From Azoarcus sp. (lineage in GTDB: Bacteria > Pseudomonadota > Gammaproteobacteria > Burkholderiales > Rhodocyclaceae): a stretch of DNA of 10,988 bases. Under the pieces are notes generated by a model. It saw only the letters and a list, made by a program, of their open reading frames with translations, was not told the DNA's origin and did not search any database. The stretch is taken from assembly GCA_031258035.1 (NCBI GenBank), contig JAIRNL010000151.1, positions 1 to 10,988 on the forward strand. The letters are read 5' to 3'. Shown here one piece after another: positions 1 to 6,209 of this stretch. Position 1 is the first letter of the stretch, and the number at the start of each line of letters is the position of its first letter. A program made the translations under genes and the position numbers.

Positions 1-20
1 TCTTCAAACGAACCATCAAT

Positions 21-24
21 GGAG
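21..24 (+). promoter_or_regulatory. Ribosome binding site of rplU
   Basis: GGAG lies seven bases before the ATG at 32 and fixes that start for rplU. Only 31 bases precede the gene, so its promoter lies outside the window. Confidence 0.75.
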
Positions 25-31
25 CAACACC

Positions 32-343
32 ATGTACGCGGTGATAAAAACCGGCGGCAAGCAGTATCGCGTCGCGGCCGGCGAAAAGATCAAGGTAGAA
101 CAGATACCGGCCGACGTGGGTTCCCAGATCACTCTCGACCAGGTTTTGCTGGTCGGCGAAGGCGAGTCGGTCAGGATCGGCACGCCCGTGGTTGCCGGGG
201 CCACCGTCACGGCGTCCGTGCTCGCGCACGGTCGTCACGACAAGGTCAGGATTTTCAAGATGCGGCGGCGCAAGCACTACCAGAAGCACCAGGGGCATCG
301 CCAGAACTACACCGAAATCCGCATCGACGAGATTTCGGCCTGA
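32..343 (+). CDS. rplU: 50S ribosomal protein L21 (bL21)
   Basis: Structural protein of the large ribosomal subunit that binds 23S rRNA. The 103-residue product is full length for bL21 and begins with the family's MYAVIKTGGKQYRV. The basic stretch near residues 73-91 (RIFKMRRRKHYQKHQGHRQ) is the conserved rRNA-binding region of this family. The ATG at 32 has a good ribosome binding site (GGAG, 21-24). The gene is followed after 18 bases by rpmA, the usual bL21-bL27 pair, so both subunits are made from one transcript. Nothing is unusual about it. Confidence 0.98.
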   Translation: MYAVIKTGGKQYRVAAGEKIKVEQIPADVGSQITLDQVLLVGEGESVRIGTPVVAGATVTASVLAHGRHDKVRIFKMRRRKHYQKHQGHRQNYTEIRIDEISA

Positions 344-345
344 GA

Positions 346-352
346 GCGGAGG
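346..352 (+). promoter_or_regulatory. Ribosome binding site of rpmA
   Basis: GCGGAGG lies in the 18-base gap after the rplU stop, nine bases before the rpmA ATG at 362. It is a near-consensus Shine-Dalgarno sequence. Confidence 0.8.
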
Positions 353-361
353 TCATTCGAC

Positions 362-634
362 ATGGCACATAAAAAAGCAGGCGGCAGTTCGCGCAACGGC
401 CGCGACTCGGAATCGAAACGCCTCGGCGTGAAACGCTACGGCGGCCAGTTCGTCGCGGCTGGCAACATCCTCGTGCGCCAGCGCGGCACCCAGTTCCATC
501 CGGGCGAGAACGTCGGCATCGGCAAGGATCACACCCTGTTCGCGCTCGTCGACGGTACCGTGCGTTTCCTCATCAAGGGGCCGCAAAACCGCCGCACGGT
601 GGCGATCGTCCCGGAGACGCCCGCCGCCGCCTGA
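362..634 (+). CDS. rpmA: 50S ribosomal protein L27 (bL27)
   Basis: Large-subunit ribosomal protein whose N-terminal tail reaches toward the peptidyl-transferase centre. The 90-residue product starts MAHKKAGGSSRNGRDSES. The glycine- and basic-rich tail begins directly after Met, without the cleavable N-terminal extension seen in Firmicutes. RLGVKRYGGQ, GNILVRQRGT and HPGENVGIGKDHTLFAL are the conserved bL27 body. It is co-transcribed with rplU. A strong intrinsic terminator follows 31 bases after the stop codon, so the ribosomal-protein unit ends here. Confidence 0.98.
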   Translation: MAHKKAGGSSRNGRDSESKRLGVKRYGGQFVAAGNILVRQRGTQFHPGENVGIGKDHTLFALVDGTVRFLIKGPQNRRTVAIVPETPAAA

Positions 635-665
635 GCGTTGCGAGCCTCCCTGAGCGACGACGTCC

Positions 666-699
666 AAAGCCCTGTCCTTCGCGTCGGGGCTTTTTTGTT
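666..699 (+). terminator. Intrinsic terminator after rpmA
   Basis: AAAGCCC (666-672) pairs perfectly with GGGCTTT (687-693) across a 14-base loop and runs straight into a T-rich tract (TTTTTTGTTT, 691-700). This is a standard Rho-independent terminator. It separates rplU-rpmA from obgE, whose ATG is only 33 bases beyond, so obgE must be reached by partial read-through or by a promoter that is not obvious here. Confidence 0.85.
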
Positions 700-731
700 T
701 GAGCCCGCGCGCCAGCCCCGGAATTCATACG

Positions 732-1904
732 ATGAAATTTTTTGACGAAGCCCGCATCGAAGTGATCGCTGGCGACGGCGGCGATGGCGCGGCCACGTTC
801 CGGCGCGAAAAATACGTGCCGCGCGGCGGCCCCAGCGGTGGCGACGGCGGACGCGGCGGCAGCGTGCATGCGCTCGCCGACCGCAACATCAACACCCTGA
901 TCGACTACCGCTATACCCGCATATTCCGCGCCGAGCGGGGCGAAAACGGCGGCAGCCGCGATTGCTATGGCAAGGGGGGCGGGGATATCGTCCTGCGTTT
1001 CCCGGTCGGCACCATCATCAGCGACGGCGACAACGACGAGCGCATCGCCGACCTCGACGAGGATGGCAAGAGAGTGCTGCTCGTCGCAGGCGGTCGCGGC
1101 GGGCTGGGCAACATTCATTTCAAGTCGAGCACCAATCGCGCGCCGCGCCAGCGCACCCTGGGACAGGAAGGCGAACGGCGCAAGCTCCACCTCGAACTCA
1201 AGGTGCTGGCTGATGTCGGCCTGCTCGGACTGCCCAATGCCGGCAAATCGACTTTCATCCGCGCCGTCTCGGCCGCGCGGCCCAAGGTGGCCGATTACCC
1301 CTTCACGACGCTGGCGCCCAATCTCGGCGTGGTGCGCACCGCCGAGCGACGCAGTTTCGTCATCGCCGACATCCCCGGCCTGATCGAAGGCGCGGCGGAA
1401 GGCGCCGGCCTCGGCCACCAGTTCCTGCGCCACTTGCAACGTACCCATCTTTTGTTGCACCTCGTCGACCTCGCGCCTTTCGACCCCGAAGCCGACCCGG
1501 CGCGCGACGCCCTCACCATCGCCGCCGAACTGCGCAAGTATGACGAGGATCTGTTCGCCAAACCGCGCTGGCTGGTGCTCAACAAGCTCGATCTCATCGA
1601 GCCCGGCGAACGCGCCGCCCGCATCCGGGCTTTCCTCGATGCCTGCGGCAGTCCGGTGGAGCGCCTTTTTGAAATCTCCGCCATCAACGGCGAGGGTTGC
1701 GAGGCGCTGGTTTTCTCGATCCAGGATTTTCTCGACGCGGAACGCGACCGCATCGCGGCCGAACGCGAACAGCGCCACGCCGCCGAACGGGAACGGCTCG
1801 CCGACCTCGATGCCGCGCGCAACGCCGAGGCGCGCGCCTGGCAGGCGGCGGTTGCCGGAGATGACGGCGGCGACGACGACGAGCACGACGACGAGGCCAA
1901 ATGA
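732..1904 (+). CDS. obgE: Obg-family GTPase (ObgE/CgtA)
   Basis: Ribosome-associated GTPase involved in late 50S assembly and stress control. The product has 390 residues, normal for proteobacterial ObgE. Residues 1-158 form the glycine-rich Obg fold (DGGDGAATFRREKYVPRGGPSGGDGGRGG). The G domain follows with G1 GLPNAGKS (166-173), G3 DIPG (213-216), G4 NKLD (284-287) and G5 SAI (316-318). The C-terminus is a charged helix ending in an acidic tail (about 376-390, rich in D/E), typical of gram-negative Obg. I chose the ATG at 732, which gives the conserved MKFFDEA start. An in-frame TTG at 699 would add 11 residues unlike the family and begins within the terminator T tract. GGAA at 720-723 may serve as a weak ribosome binding site. 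The stop overlaps the proB start (ATGA). Confidence 0.97.
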   Translation: MKFFDEARIEVIAGDGGDGAATFRREKYVPRGGPSGGDGGRGGSVHALADRNINTLIDYRYTRIFRAERGENGGSRDCYGKGGGDIVLRFPVGTIISDGDNDERIADLDEDGKRVLLVAGGRGGLGNIHFKSSTNRAPRQRTLGQEGERRKLHLELKVLADVGLLGLPNAGKSTFIRAVSAARPKVADYPFTTLAPNLGVVRTAERRSFVIADIPGLIEGAAEGAGLGHQFLRHLQRTHLLLHLVDLAPFDPEADPARDALTIAAELRKYDEDLFAKPRWLVLNKLDLIEPGERAARIRAFLDACGSPVERLFEISAINGEGCEALVFSIQDFLDAERDRIAAEREQRHAAERERLADLDAARNAEARAWQAAVAGDDGGDDDEHDDEAK

Positions 1905-3031
1905 GCACGAGAATGTGCCTCCGCGACGCCCGTCGCCTGGTGGTCAAGATCGGCTCGGCGCTCCTCACCAACGACGGCGCCGGGCTGGATCACGCCGCCA
2001 TCGACGAGTGGGCGCGCCAGATCGCCGCCCTGCGCCGGAGTGGCCGCGAAACCGCGCTGGTCTCCTCGGGAGCCATCGCCGCCGGCATGCAGAGGCTGGG
2101 CTGGGAAAAACGGCCGCACGAAATGTATCTTCTCCAGGCCGCGGCGGCGGTCGGGCAGATGGGGCTGGTGCAGGCCTACGAAAACATCTTCGCGCGCCAC
2201 GGCCTCGCCACCGCGCAGATCCTGCTCACCCACGACGATCTCGCCGACCGCAACCGCTACCTCAATGCGCGCTCCACCCTCGCCGCCCTGCTCGAACTGG
2301 GCGTGATCCCGATCATCAACGAGAACGACACCGTCGTGACCGATGAAATCAAGTTCGGCGACAACGACACCCTCGGCGCGCTGGTCGCCAACCTGATCGA
2401 AGCCGACGCCCTCGTCATCCTCACCGACCAGAAAGGTTTGTATACCGCCGATCCGCGCCGCGACGCGAACGCCACGCTGGTCGGGGAAGGCAAGGCCGGG
2501 GATCGCCGTCATGAGGCGATGGCGGGCGGCGCGGGCACCGGCATCGGCAAGGGCGGCATGCTGACCAAGGTGCTGGCTGCGCGCCGGGCCGCGCGCAGCG
2601 GCGCGCACACCTGCATCGCCAGCGGCCGCGAGCCGGATGTCCTGCTGCGCCTGATCGCGGGCGAGGCGGTCGGCACCCTGCTCCAGGCCAGCGACACGCC
2701 GATGGCCGCGCGCAAACAGTGGCTTGCCGATCACCTGCAACTGGCGGGCGCGCTCGTCATCGACGCCGGCGCGGTCGAGGCGCTCCACGGCGGCAAGAGC
2801 CTGCTGCCCGTCGGCGTCATCGAGGCGCGCGGCGACTTCCGGCGCGGCGAAGCCATCGCCTGCCTGGATGAAACGGGCGAGGAAATCGCGCGCGGACTGG
2901 TCAACTACGGCGCGAGCGAATGCCGCCGCATCCTGAAAAGGCCCAGCGCCGAAATCGAAGCCGTCCTCGGCTACGTCGCCTCGCCGGAGATGATCCACCG
3001 CGACAATCTGGTCGTGCGCAAGCAGGGCTGA
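1901..3031 (+). CDS. proB: Glutamate 5-kinase with C-terminal PUA domain
   Basis: Catalyses ATP-dependent phosphorylation of L-glutamate to glutamyl 5-phosphate, the first and feedback-regulated step of proline synthesis, in the cytoplasm. The 376-residue length fits the two-domain form. The amino-acid kinase domain (about 10-260) shows VVKIGSALLTN (K16), SSGAIAAGM (55-63), INENDTV (139-145), FGDND (152-156), TDQKGLYTADPR (175-186) and GTGIGKGGM (212-220). Residues from about 280 to 365 form the PUA domain. The ATG at 1901 overlaps the obgE stop by 4 bases, with GAGG at 1893-1896, so translation is probably coupled. An in-frame ATG at 1913 is a possible alternative start that would lose four residues. 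obgE-proB adjacency is common in proteobacteria. No proA is visible in the window. Confidence 0.97.
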   Translation: MSTRMCLRDARRLVVKIGSALLTNDGAGLDHAAIDEWARQIAALRRSGRETALVSSGAIAAGMQRLGWEKRPHEMYLLQAAAAVGQMGLVQAYENIFARHGLATAQILLTHDDLADRNRYLNARSTLAALLELGVIPIINENDTVVTDEIKFGDNDTLGALVANLIEADALVILTDQKGLYTADPRRDANATLVGEGKAGDRRHEAMAGGAGTGIGKGGMLTKVLAARRAARSGAHTCIASGREPDVLLRLIAGEAVGTLLQASDTPMAARKQWLADHLQLAGALVIDAGAVEALHGGKSLLPVGVIEARGDFRRGEAIACLDETGEEIARGLVNYGASECRRILKRPSAEIEAVLGYVASPEMIHRDNLVVRKQG

Positions 3032-3083
3032 ACGACGCCGCTGGCCCGCTTCCCGGCGGATCGAAAACCCATCCGCCCACATC

Positions 3084-3096
3084 CGGGCGCCGCCCG
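3084..3096. terminator. Short GC hairpin between converging proB and the receiver gene
   Basis: CGGGC (3084-3088) pairs with GCCCG (3092-3096) around a 3-base loop, in the 69-base gap where proB and the leftward gene converge. There is no T tract on either side, so it is at best a weak or Rho-assisted end signal. Confidence 0.25.
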
Positions 3097-3100
3097 AGGC

Positions 3101-4249
3101 TCACCTTCGGCTGTAGTTCTCCAGTTCGCCCAGCGGAATACCGAAATGCAGCCGCTCTTCGAGCAGTTCAAGCAAGGGCATGACAGCGGCGATGACGTCC
3201 GGCAGGCGCTCCATGACATCCTCGGCGGCGCCGACCCGTAGCTGGAGCAGGGCCTGGTCGATGCTGATCATGTGCGCCATGTAGCTCTCGACCACCTTCA
3301 CGTCGACTTCGCCCCCTTCGCTGACGATGCGGTTGCCCCCGGCAGCCAGACCGCGTCGCACCCGCTCCTGCGCGATGGCGATGAGATCTTCGACGCTCTC
3401 GGCGCTATCCGCCTCCGAACCCGCAATGCCGATGGTGACGCTGATGCGGATGCGCTCCTCGCGGTAGGTCATCACCAGCTTTTCCATGGCTTTCTGCAAG
3501 CGCAGGGCGAACGCGCAACAGCCGGAAAGCGCGGTACTGGGCGAGAGCACCGCGAAGCACGCTCCCGACAACTGGGTGATGGTGTCTTCCTTGCGCACCC
3601 TGGCTGCAAGGATCTTGGCGAGTTTGTTGGCAATCAGTTCGGCGATGCGGCTGCCATGCCATTCGACCAGCTGGTCGTAGTGGTCGATCTCGACCACCAT
3701 CACCGAAAGCGCGAGCTGGTGCCGGCGCGCCTGCGCCAACTGCTGCTCGCCGTTGTGGTTGAAATACGCCGGGGTCGCCAGCCCGGAAACCGGATCGACC
3801 AAGTTTTGCGTTGCCAGCGTGCCGCGGCTCACGGCGAGATTCCGCTTGGTATCAGCCAGCGACAATAGCGATTCGAGCCGCGCCGTCATCTCGGCGCAAC
3901 CCGCGCCCTTGGAGACGAAATCGTTGGCCCCGAGTTTCAGGGCGCGCTCGCGCGCGACATCGTCCTCGTCGCCGGAGATGATGACCACCGGCATTTCCTG
4001 GATGCGCTGCACCTTGGCCGCGCGAATCCGTTCCAGCAGCTCGAAGCCGTCGAGCCGCGGCATGCCGAGGTCGGTGAGCACGAGCTGAATCTCGGGGTCG
4101 ACCAGCAAGGCGCCCCAACCCGCCTCGCCGTCAGCTTCCTCGCGGATCCGGAAGCGGTGGCGTATTTGCTTGGACAGGCTGGCGCGCACCATGCGCGAGT
4201 CGTCGACGATCAGTATTTTCGGCAGGACTTCGGTTTCTTCTTCGGCCAT
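3101..4249 (-). CDS. Response regulator receiver fused to a degenerate GGDEF domain
   Basis: 382 residues. The receiver domain (about 10-130) looks competent: acidic pair D16-D17 in ILIVDDSR, phosphoacceptor D60 in LTDLGMP, S92 in VIISGD, and K114 in FVSKGA. Residues about 145-310 align with a diguanylate cyclase domain: DPVSGLATPAYFN (152-164) replaces the usual DxLTGLxNR entry motif. The active-site hairpin, however, reads SGACF (228-232) where GGDEF is expected, so cyclic di-GMP synthesis is unlikely. No I-site RxxD was seen directly before the hairpin (the sequence there is VRKEDTITQL). The last 70 residues are helical with no recognised domain. It probably acts as a phospho-switched binding or scaffold protein. 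The start is 5 bases after the upstream oxidoreductase gene, with only a weak Shine-Dalgarno, which suggests coupling. No histidine kinase is present in the window. Confidence 0.85.
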   Translation of the reverse strand: MAEEETEVLPKILIVDDSRMVRASLSKQIRHRFRIREEADGEAGWGALLVDPEIQLVLTDLGMPRLDGFELLERIRAAKVQRIQEMPVVIISGDEDDVARERALKLGANDFVSKGAGCAEMTARLESLLSLADTKRNLAVSRGTLATQNLVDPVSGLATPAYFNHNGEQQLAQARRHQLALSVMVVEIDHYDQLVEWHGSRIAELIANKLAKILAARVRKEDTITQLSGACFAVLSPSTALSGCCAFALRLQKAMEKLVMTYREERIRISVTIGIAGSEADSAESVEDLIAIAQERVRRGLAAGGNRIVSEGGEVDVKVVESYMAHMISIDQALLQLRVGAAEDVMERLPDVIAAVMPLLELLEERLHFGIPLGELENYSRR

Positions 4250-4254
4250 GGCAT

Positions 4255-5280
4255 TTACCCGATGCGACGCTCTTGATCCAGAATGCGGACGACGGTTCGC
4301 CCTCTCGCCCGCCCGTCAATGAAAGCGGCAAAGGCTTCCGGCAAGGCCTCGAATTCGATGACCCGCACGAAATCGTGCAAATGGCGCGGCTTGAGATCGG
4401 TAGCCAGCCGCGACCACACCCGTTGCCGCAGGGCCATGCTCGCATAACCGGAATCAATCCCCAAAAGGCTTACGCCACGCAGGATGAACGGAAACACCGT
4501 GGTCGAGAGCCGGGAATCGGCGGCATTGCCGATGCTGGCGACGGTGCCGGCCTGCCGCATCGTCGCCAGCACCCAGTTCAGGATGGCGCCGCCGACGTTG
4601 TCGACCGCGCCCGCCCAGCGCGCGGCTTCGAGCGGGCGCGCCTTCTCGACATCCAGCCCGCCGCGCGGGAGGATTTCCGCCGCGCCGATGCGGCGCAGGA
4701 AATCCGCTTCTTCCGGCTTGCCGGTCAGCGCCGCCACTTCGTAGCCGAGCCGAGCCAGCATGTCGATAGCCAGCCCGCCGACGCCGCCGCTCGCGCCCGT
4801 GACCACTACCGGGCCATTGCCGGGCGCAAGGCCGTTGTCTTCCATCCGGACGATGCCGAGCGCCGCGGTCAGGCCCGCCGTGCCCAGCGCCATCGCCTCC
4901 ATGAGATCCAGCCCCGCCGGCAACGGAACCACCCAGTCGGCCGGCACCCTGGCATATTCGGCATAGCCGCCATGGTGGGCGACGCCGATGTCGTAGCTGG
5001 TGGCGATCACCGCGTCTCCCGCCCTGAAGCGGGGGTCGGCGCTCTCGATCACTTCGCCGGACAGGTCGATGCCGCCCACGCAGGGAAAGCGCCGGATGAT
5101 CTTGCCCGCCCCGGTCGCGGCGAGCGCATCCTTGTAGTTGATGCTCGAAAAATGCACCCGGATCAGCACTTCGCCGGCATCGAGCTGCGCCGGCGACAGC
5201 GAAGTCAGCGCGGCGTGCACCCGCCGCGCCTCGTCCTGTCCGATCAGGAATGCCCTGAAAGAATCTTTCTCTCCCGCCAT
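4255..5280 (-). CDS. acuI: MDR-family quinone oxidoreductase / acryloyl-CoA reductase-like (YhdH/AcuI)
   Basis: Zinc-free medium-chain dehydrogenase/reductase of the YhdH/AcuI type. Characterised members reduce acryloyl-CoA to propionyl-CoA with NADPH. 341 residues, slightly longer than E. coli YhdH. The N-terminal catalytic fold carries SSINYKDALA (45-54) and GGIDLSGEV (69-77). GTAGLTAAL (133-141) is followed by the Rossmann loop TGASGGVGG (161-169) for NADPH, and WAGAVDNVGG matches the family's conserved segment. No Zn-binding cysteine/histidine set was seen. I chose the ATG at 5280 because the consensus AGGAGG lies just upstream (5285-5290). A longer frame to 5343 adds 21 residues (KDKSRTKGDKGG and the like) unlike the family. 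It heads a unit with the receiver/GGDEF-like gene. The exact substrate cannot be read from the sequence. Confidence 0.85.
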   Translation of the reverse strand: MAGEKDSFRAFLIGQDEARRVHAALTSLSPAQLDAGEVLIRVHFSSINYKDALAATGAGKIIRRFPCVGGIDLSGEVIESADPRFRAGDAVIATSYDIGVAHHGGYAEYARVPADWVVPLPAGLDLMEAMALGTAGLTAALGIVRMEDNGLAPGNGPVVVTGASGGVGGLAIDMLARLGYEVAALTGKPEEADFLRRIGAAEILPRGGLDVEKARPLEAARWAGAVDNVGGAILNWVLATMRQAGTVASIGNAADSRLSTTVFPFILRGVSLLGIDSGYASMALRQRVWSRLATDLKPRHLHDFVRVIEFEALPEAFAAFIDGRARGRTVVRILDQERRIG

Positions 5281-5284
5281 GTGT

Positions 5285-5290
5285 CCTCCT
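5285..5290 (-). promoter_or_regulatory. Strong ribosome binding site of the acuI-like gene
   Basis: The - strand reads AGGAGG four bases before the ATG at 5280. This decides the start against the longer in-frame candidate at 5343. Confidence 0.8.
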
Positions 5291-5372
5291 TTGTCCCCCT
5301 TGGTCCTGCTTTTATCTTTGGCGGTATTTCCCGCCGGCGCCACGCCCCGGGCATGGATGACATGGGTTTTCG

Positions 5373-5378
5373 ATTATA
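5373..5378 (-). promoter_or_regulatory. Possible -10 box for the acuI-like gene
   Basis: The - strand reads a perfect TATAAT about 93 bases before the ATG. No good TTGACA-like -35 was found 16-18 bases upstream (the hexamer at 5396-5401 reads GGCAGG), so the match may be incidental or the promoter activator-dependent. The intergenic stretch 5281-5525 otherwise holds one copy of the direct repeat (5410-5432) and an AT-rich patch at 5459-5476. Confidence 0.35.
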
Positions 5379-5409
5379 GCCCGTTCGCCGCAATTCCTGC
5401 CGGTCATCG

Positions 5410-5432
5410 GGCGGACGGCCCAGGGCGGCCGC
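5410..5432 (+). repeat. Left copy of imperfect 23-base direct repeat flanking the helicase operon
   Basis: Aligned without gaps to 8455-8477, 20 of 23 bases are identical. Mismatches fall at positions 4, 11 and 19; the shared runs are GACGGC, CAGGGCG and CCGC. It lies between the acuI promoter region and the end of the low-GC operon. It could be an attachment or target-site trace, or a copy of a dispersed intergenic repeat. Confidence 0.5.
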
Positions 5433-5525
5433 ACGGATGCCGCCATCGTACACGCTGACATTTTTTGTTTATTTTGCGCGGATCGTCATCGGGTCTGAAC
5501 GGGGCGGGCTTTATTGTCATGGCGC

Positions 5526-6206
5526 TCACGCTCTCGCTTCGTATGGAATGACCACATGCATGAGTCTCGTCTCGTTCGCCGTGATAGAGGCCGGGAAATG
5601 AATTTTGTGCCGCGGCAGGGCGCCCACGAAATCATGCGTTTTCGTCTGGTAGAAATTCCGCAAGATGAATTCGATGAACCACCGAGGCGTCAATGGTGCC
5701 GAAACGGGTATACGGCACCCCTTTACATCGGCCAGCGTGAGATGGCTCTTTGGATGAACGACATCGACATGGGCGTCTTCACGCGCATCGAAATCGAAAC
5801 GCAAGGGGGATGGAACGATTCTGCGTTGAACGATCTCGATGAACAGATCGTCGCGCATGTACGCACCTGGATCGTCCCGAAACGACAGCAGGCTTGGCGA
5901 AGGGTAAAAGGCAAGCCTGTGCCGTAGTAGTTCGCCATTTTCGATGCGGTACATCATCTGGAGCAACGCGCCATCAATGAGCTTCATGTTGTATGAACGC
6001 TTGTCGGCCAGTTCCCGGTAAATCTCGGCATATTCGATATTGCCCAGTGCAATGGAAACGTATTCCGAACCGCTGAAGGTGATGTCCGCCTTGCTGCCGG
6101 ATGATCGAATGGCGGAAAAGTTTTGGTCGTTACAAATTCCTCCGCGGATCAATTCGGAAATCAGCCCATCCATGTCTTCTTTGATGCTTTTCGGGGTCGG
6201 CAGCAT
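5526..6206 (-). CDS. Small partner protein of the helicase, DUF2290-like
   Basis: 226 residues, with no signal peptide or membrane segment seen. The C-terminal half carries the most constrained-looking stretch: RFDFDAREDAHVDVVHPKSHL (about 136-155), then GCRIPVSAPLTP (163-174), FIEFILRNFY (177-186) and HKIHFP (200-205). The HPxSHL...CRIPV...PxTP...FIxFILxNFY pattern matches my memory of DUF2290 proteins, which have no established function. The conserved histidines H151 and H155 might bind a metal or act in catalysis, but that is inference. The start at 6206 lies only 3 bases after the helicase stop and its GGGGAAA ribosome binding site is inside the helicase's last codons, so the two are almost certainly co-translated and act together. 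Function otherwise unknown. Confidence 0.75.
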   Translation of the reverse strand: MLPTPKSIKEDMDGLISELIRGGICNDQNFSAIRSSGSKADITFSGSEYVSIALGNIEYAEIYRELADKRSYNMKLIDGALLQMMYRIENGELLRHRLAFYPSPSLLSFRDDPGAYMRDDLFIEIVQRRIVPSPLRFDFDAREDAHVDVVHPKSHLTLADVKGCRIPVSAPLTPRWFIEFILRNFYQTKTHDFVGALPRHKIHFPASITANETRLMHVVIPYEARA

Positions 6207-6209
6207 TAT

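Noticed and set aside
699..731. TTG start adding 11 residues to ObgE
   Set aside because: It lies in the terminator T tract and adds residues absent from the family; MKFFDEA is the conserved start.
573..3082. Two long - strand open frames (437 and 595 codons) opposite obgE and proB
   Set aside because: They are antisense shadows of strongly conserved genes in GC-rich DNA, and their translations show no recognisable domain.
4273..5379. 368-codon + strand open frame opposite the acuI-like gene
   Set aside because: Its translation is R/H/P/A-rich without motifs, while the - strand carries a complete MDR enzyme.
5424..5467. Hairpin GGCGGC/GCCGCC (5424-5444) followed by a T run at 5461, as a + strand terminator
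   Set aside because: The T tract is about 16 bases away from the stem and no + strand gene ends there. On the - strand no T tract follows the stem.
5514..5927. 137-codon + strand open frame opposite the DUF2290-like gene
   Set aside because: It overlaps the most conserved-looking half of the - strand protein and starts outside any operon context.
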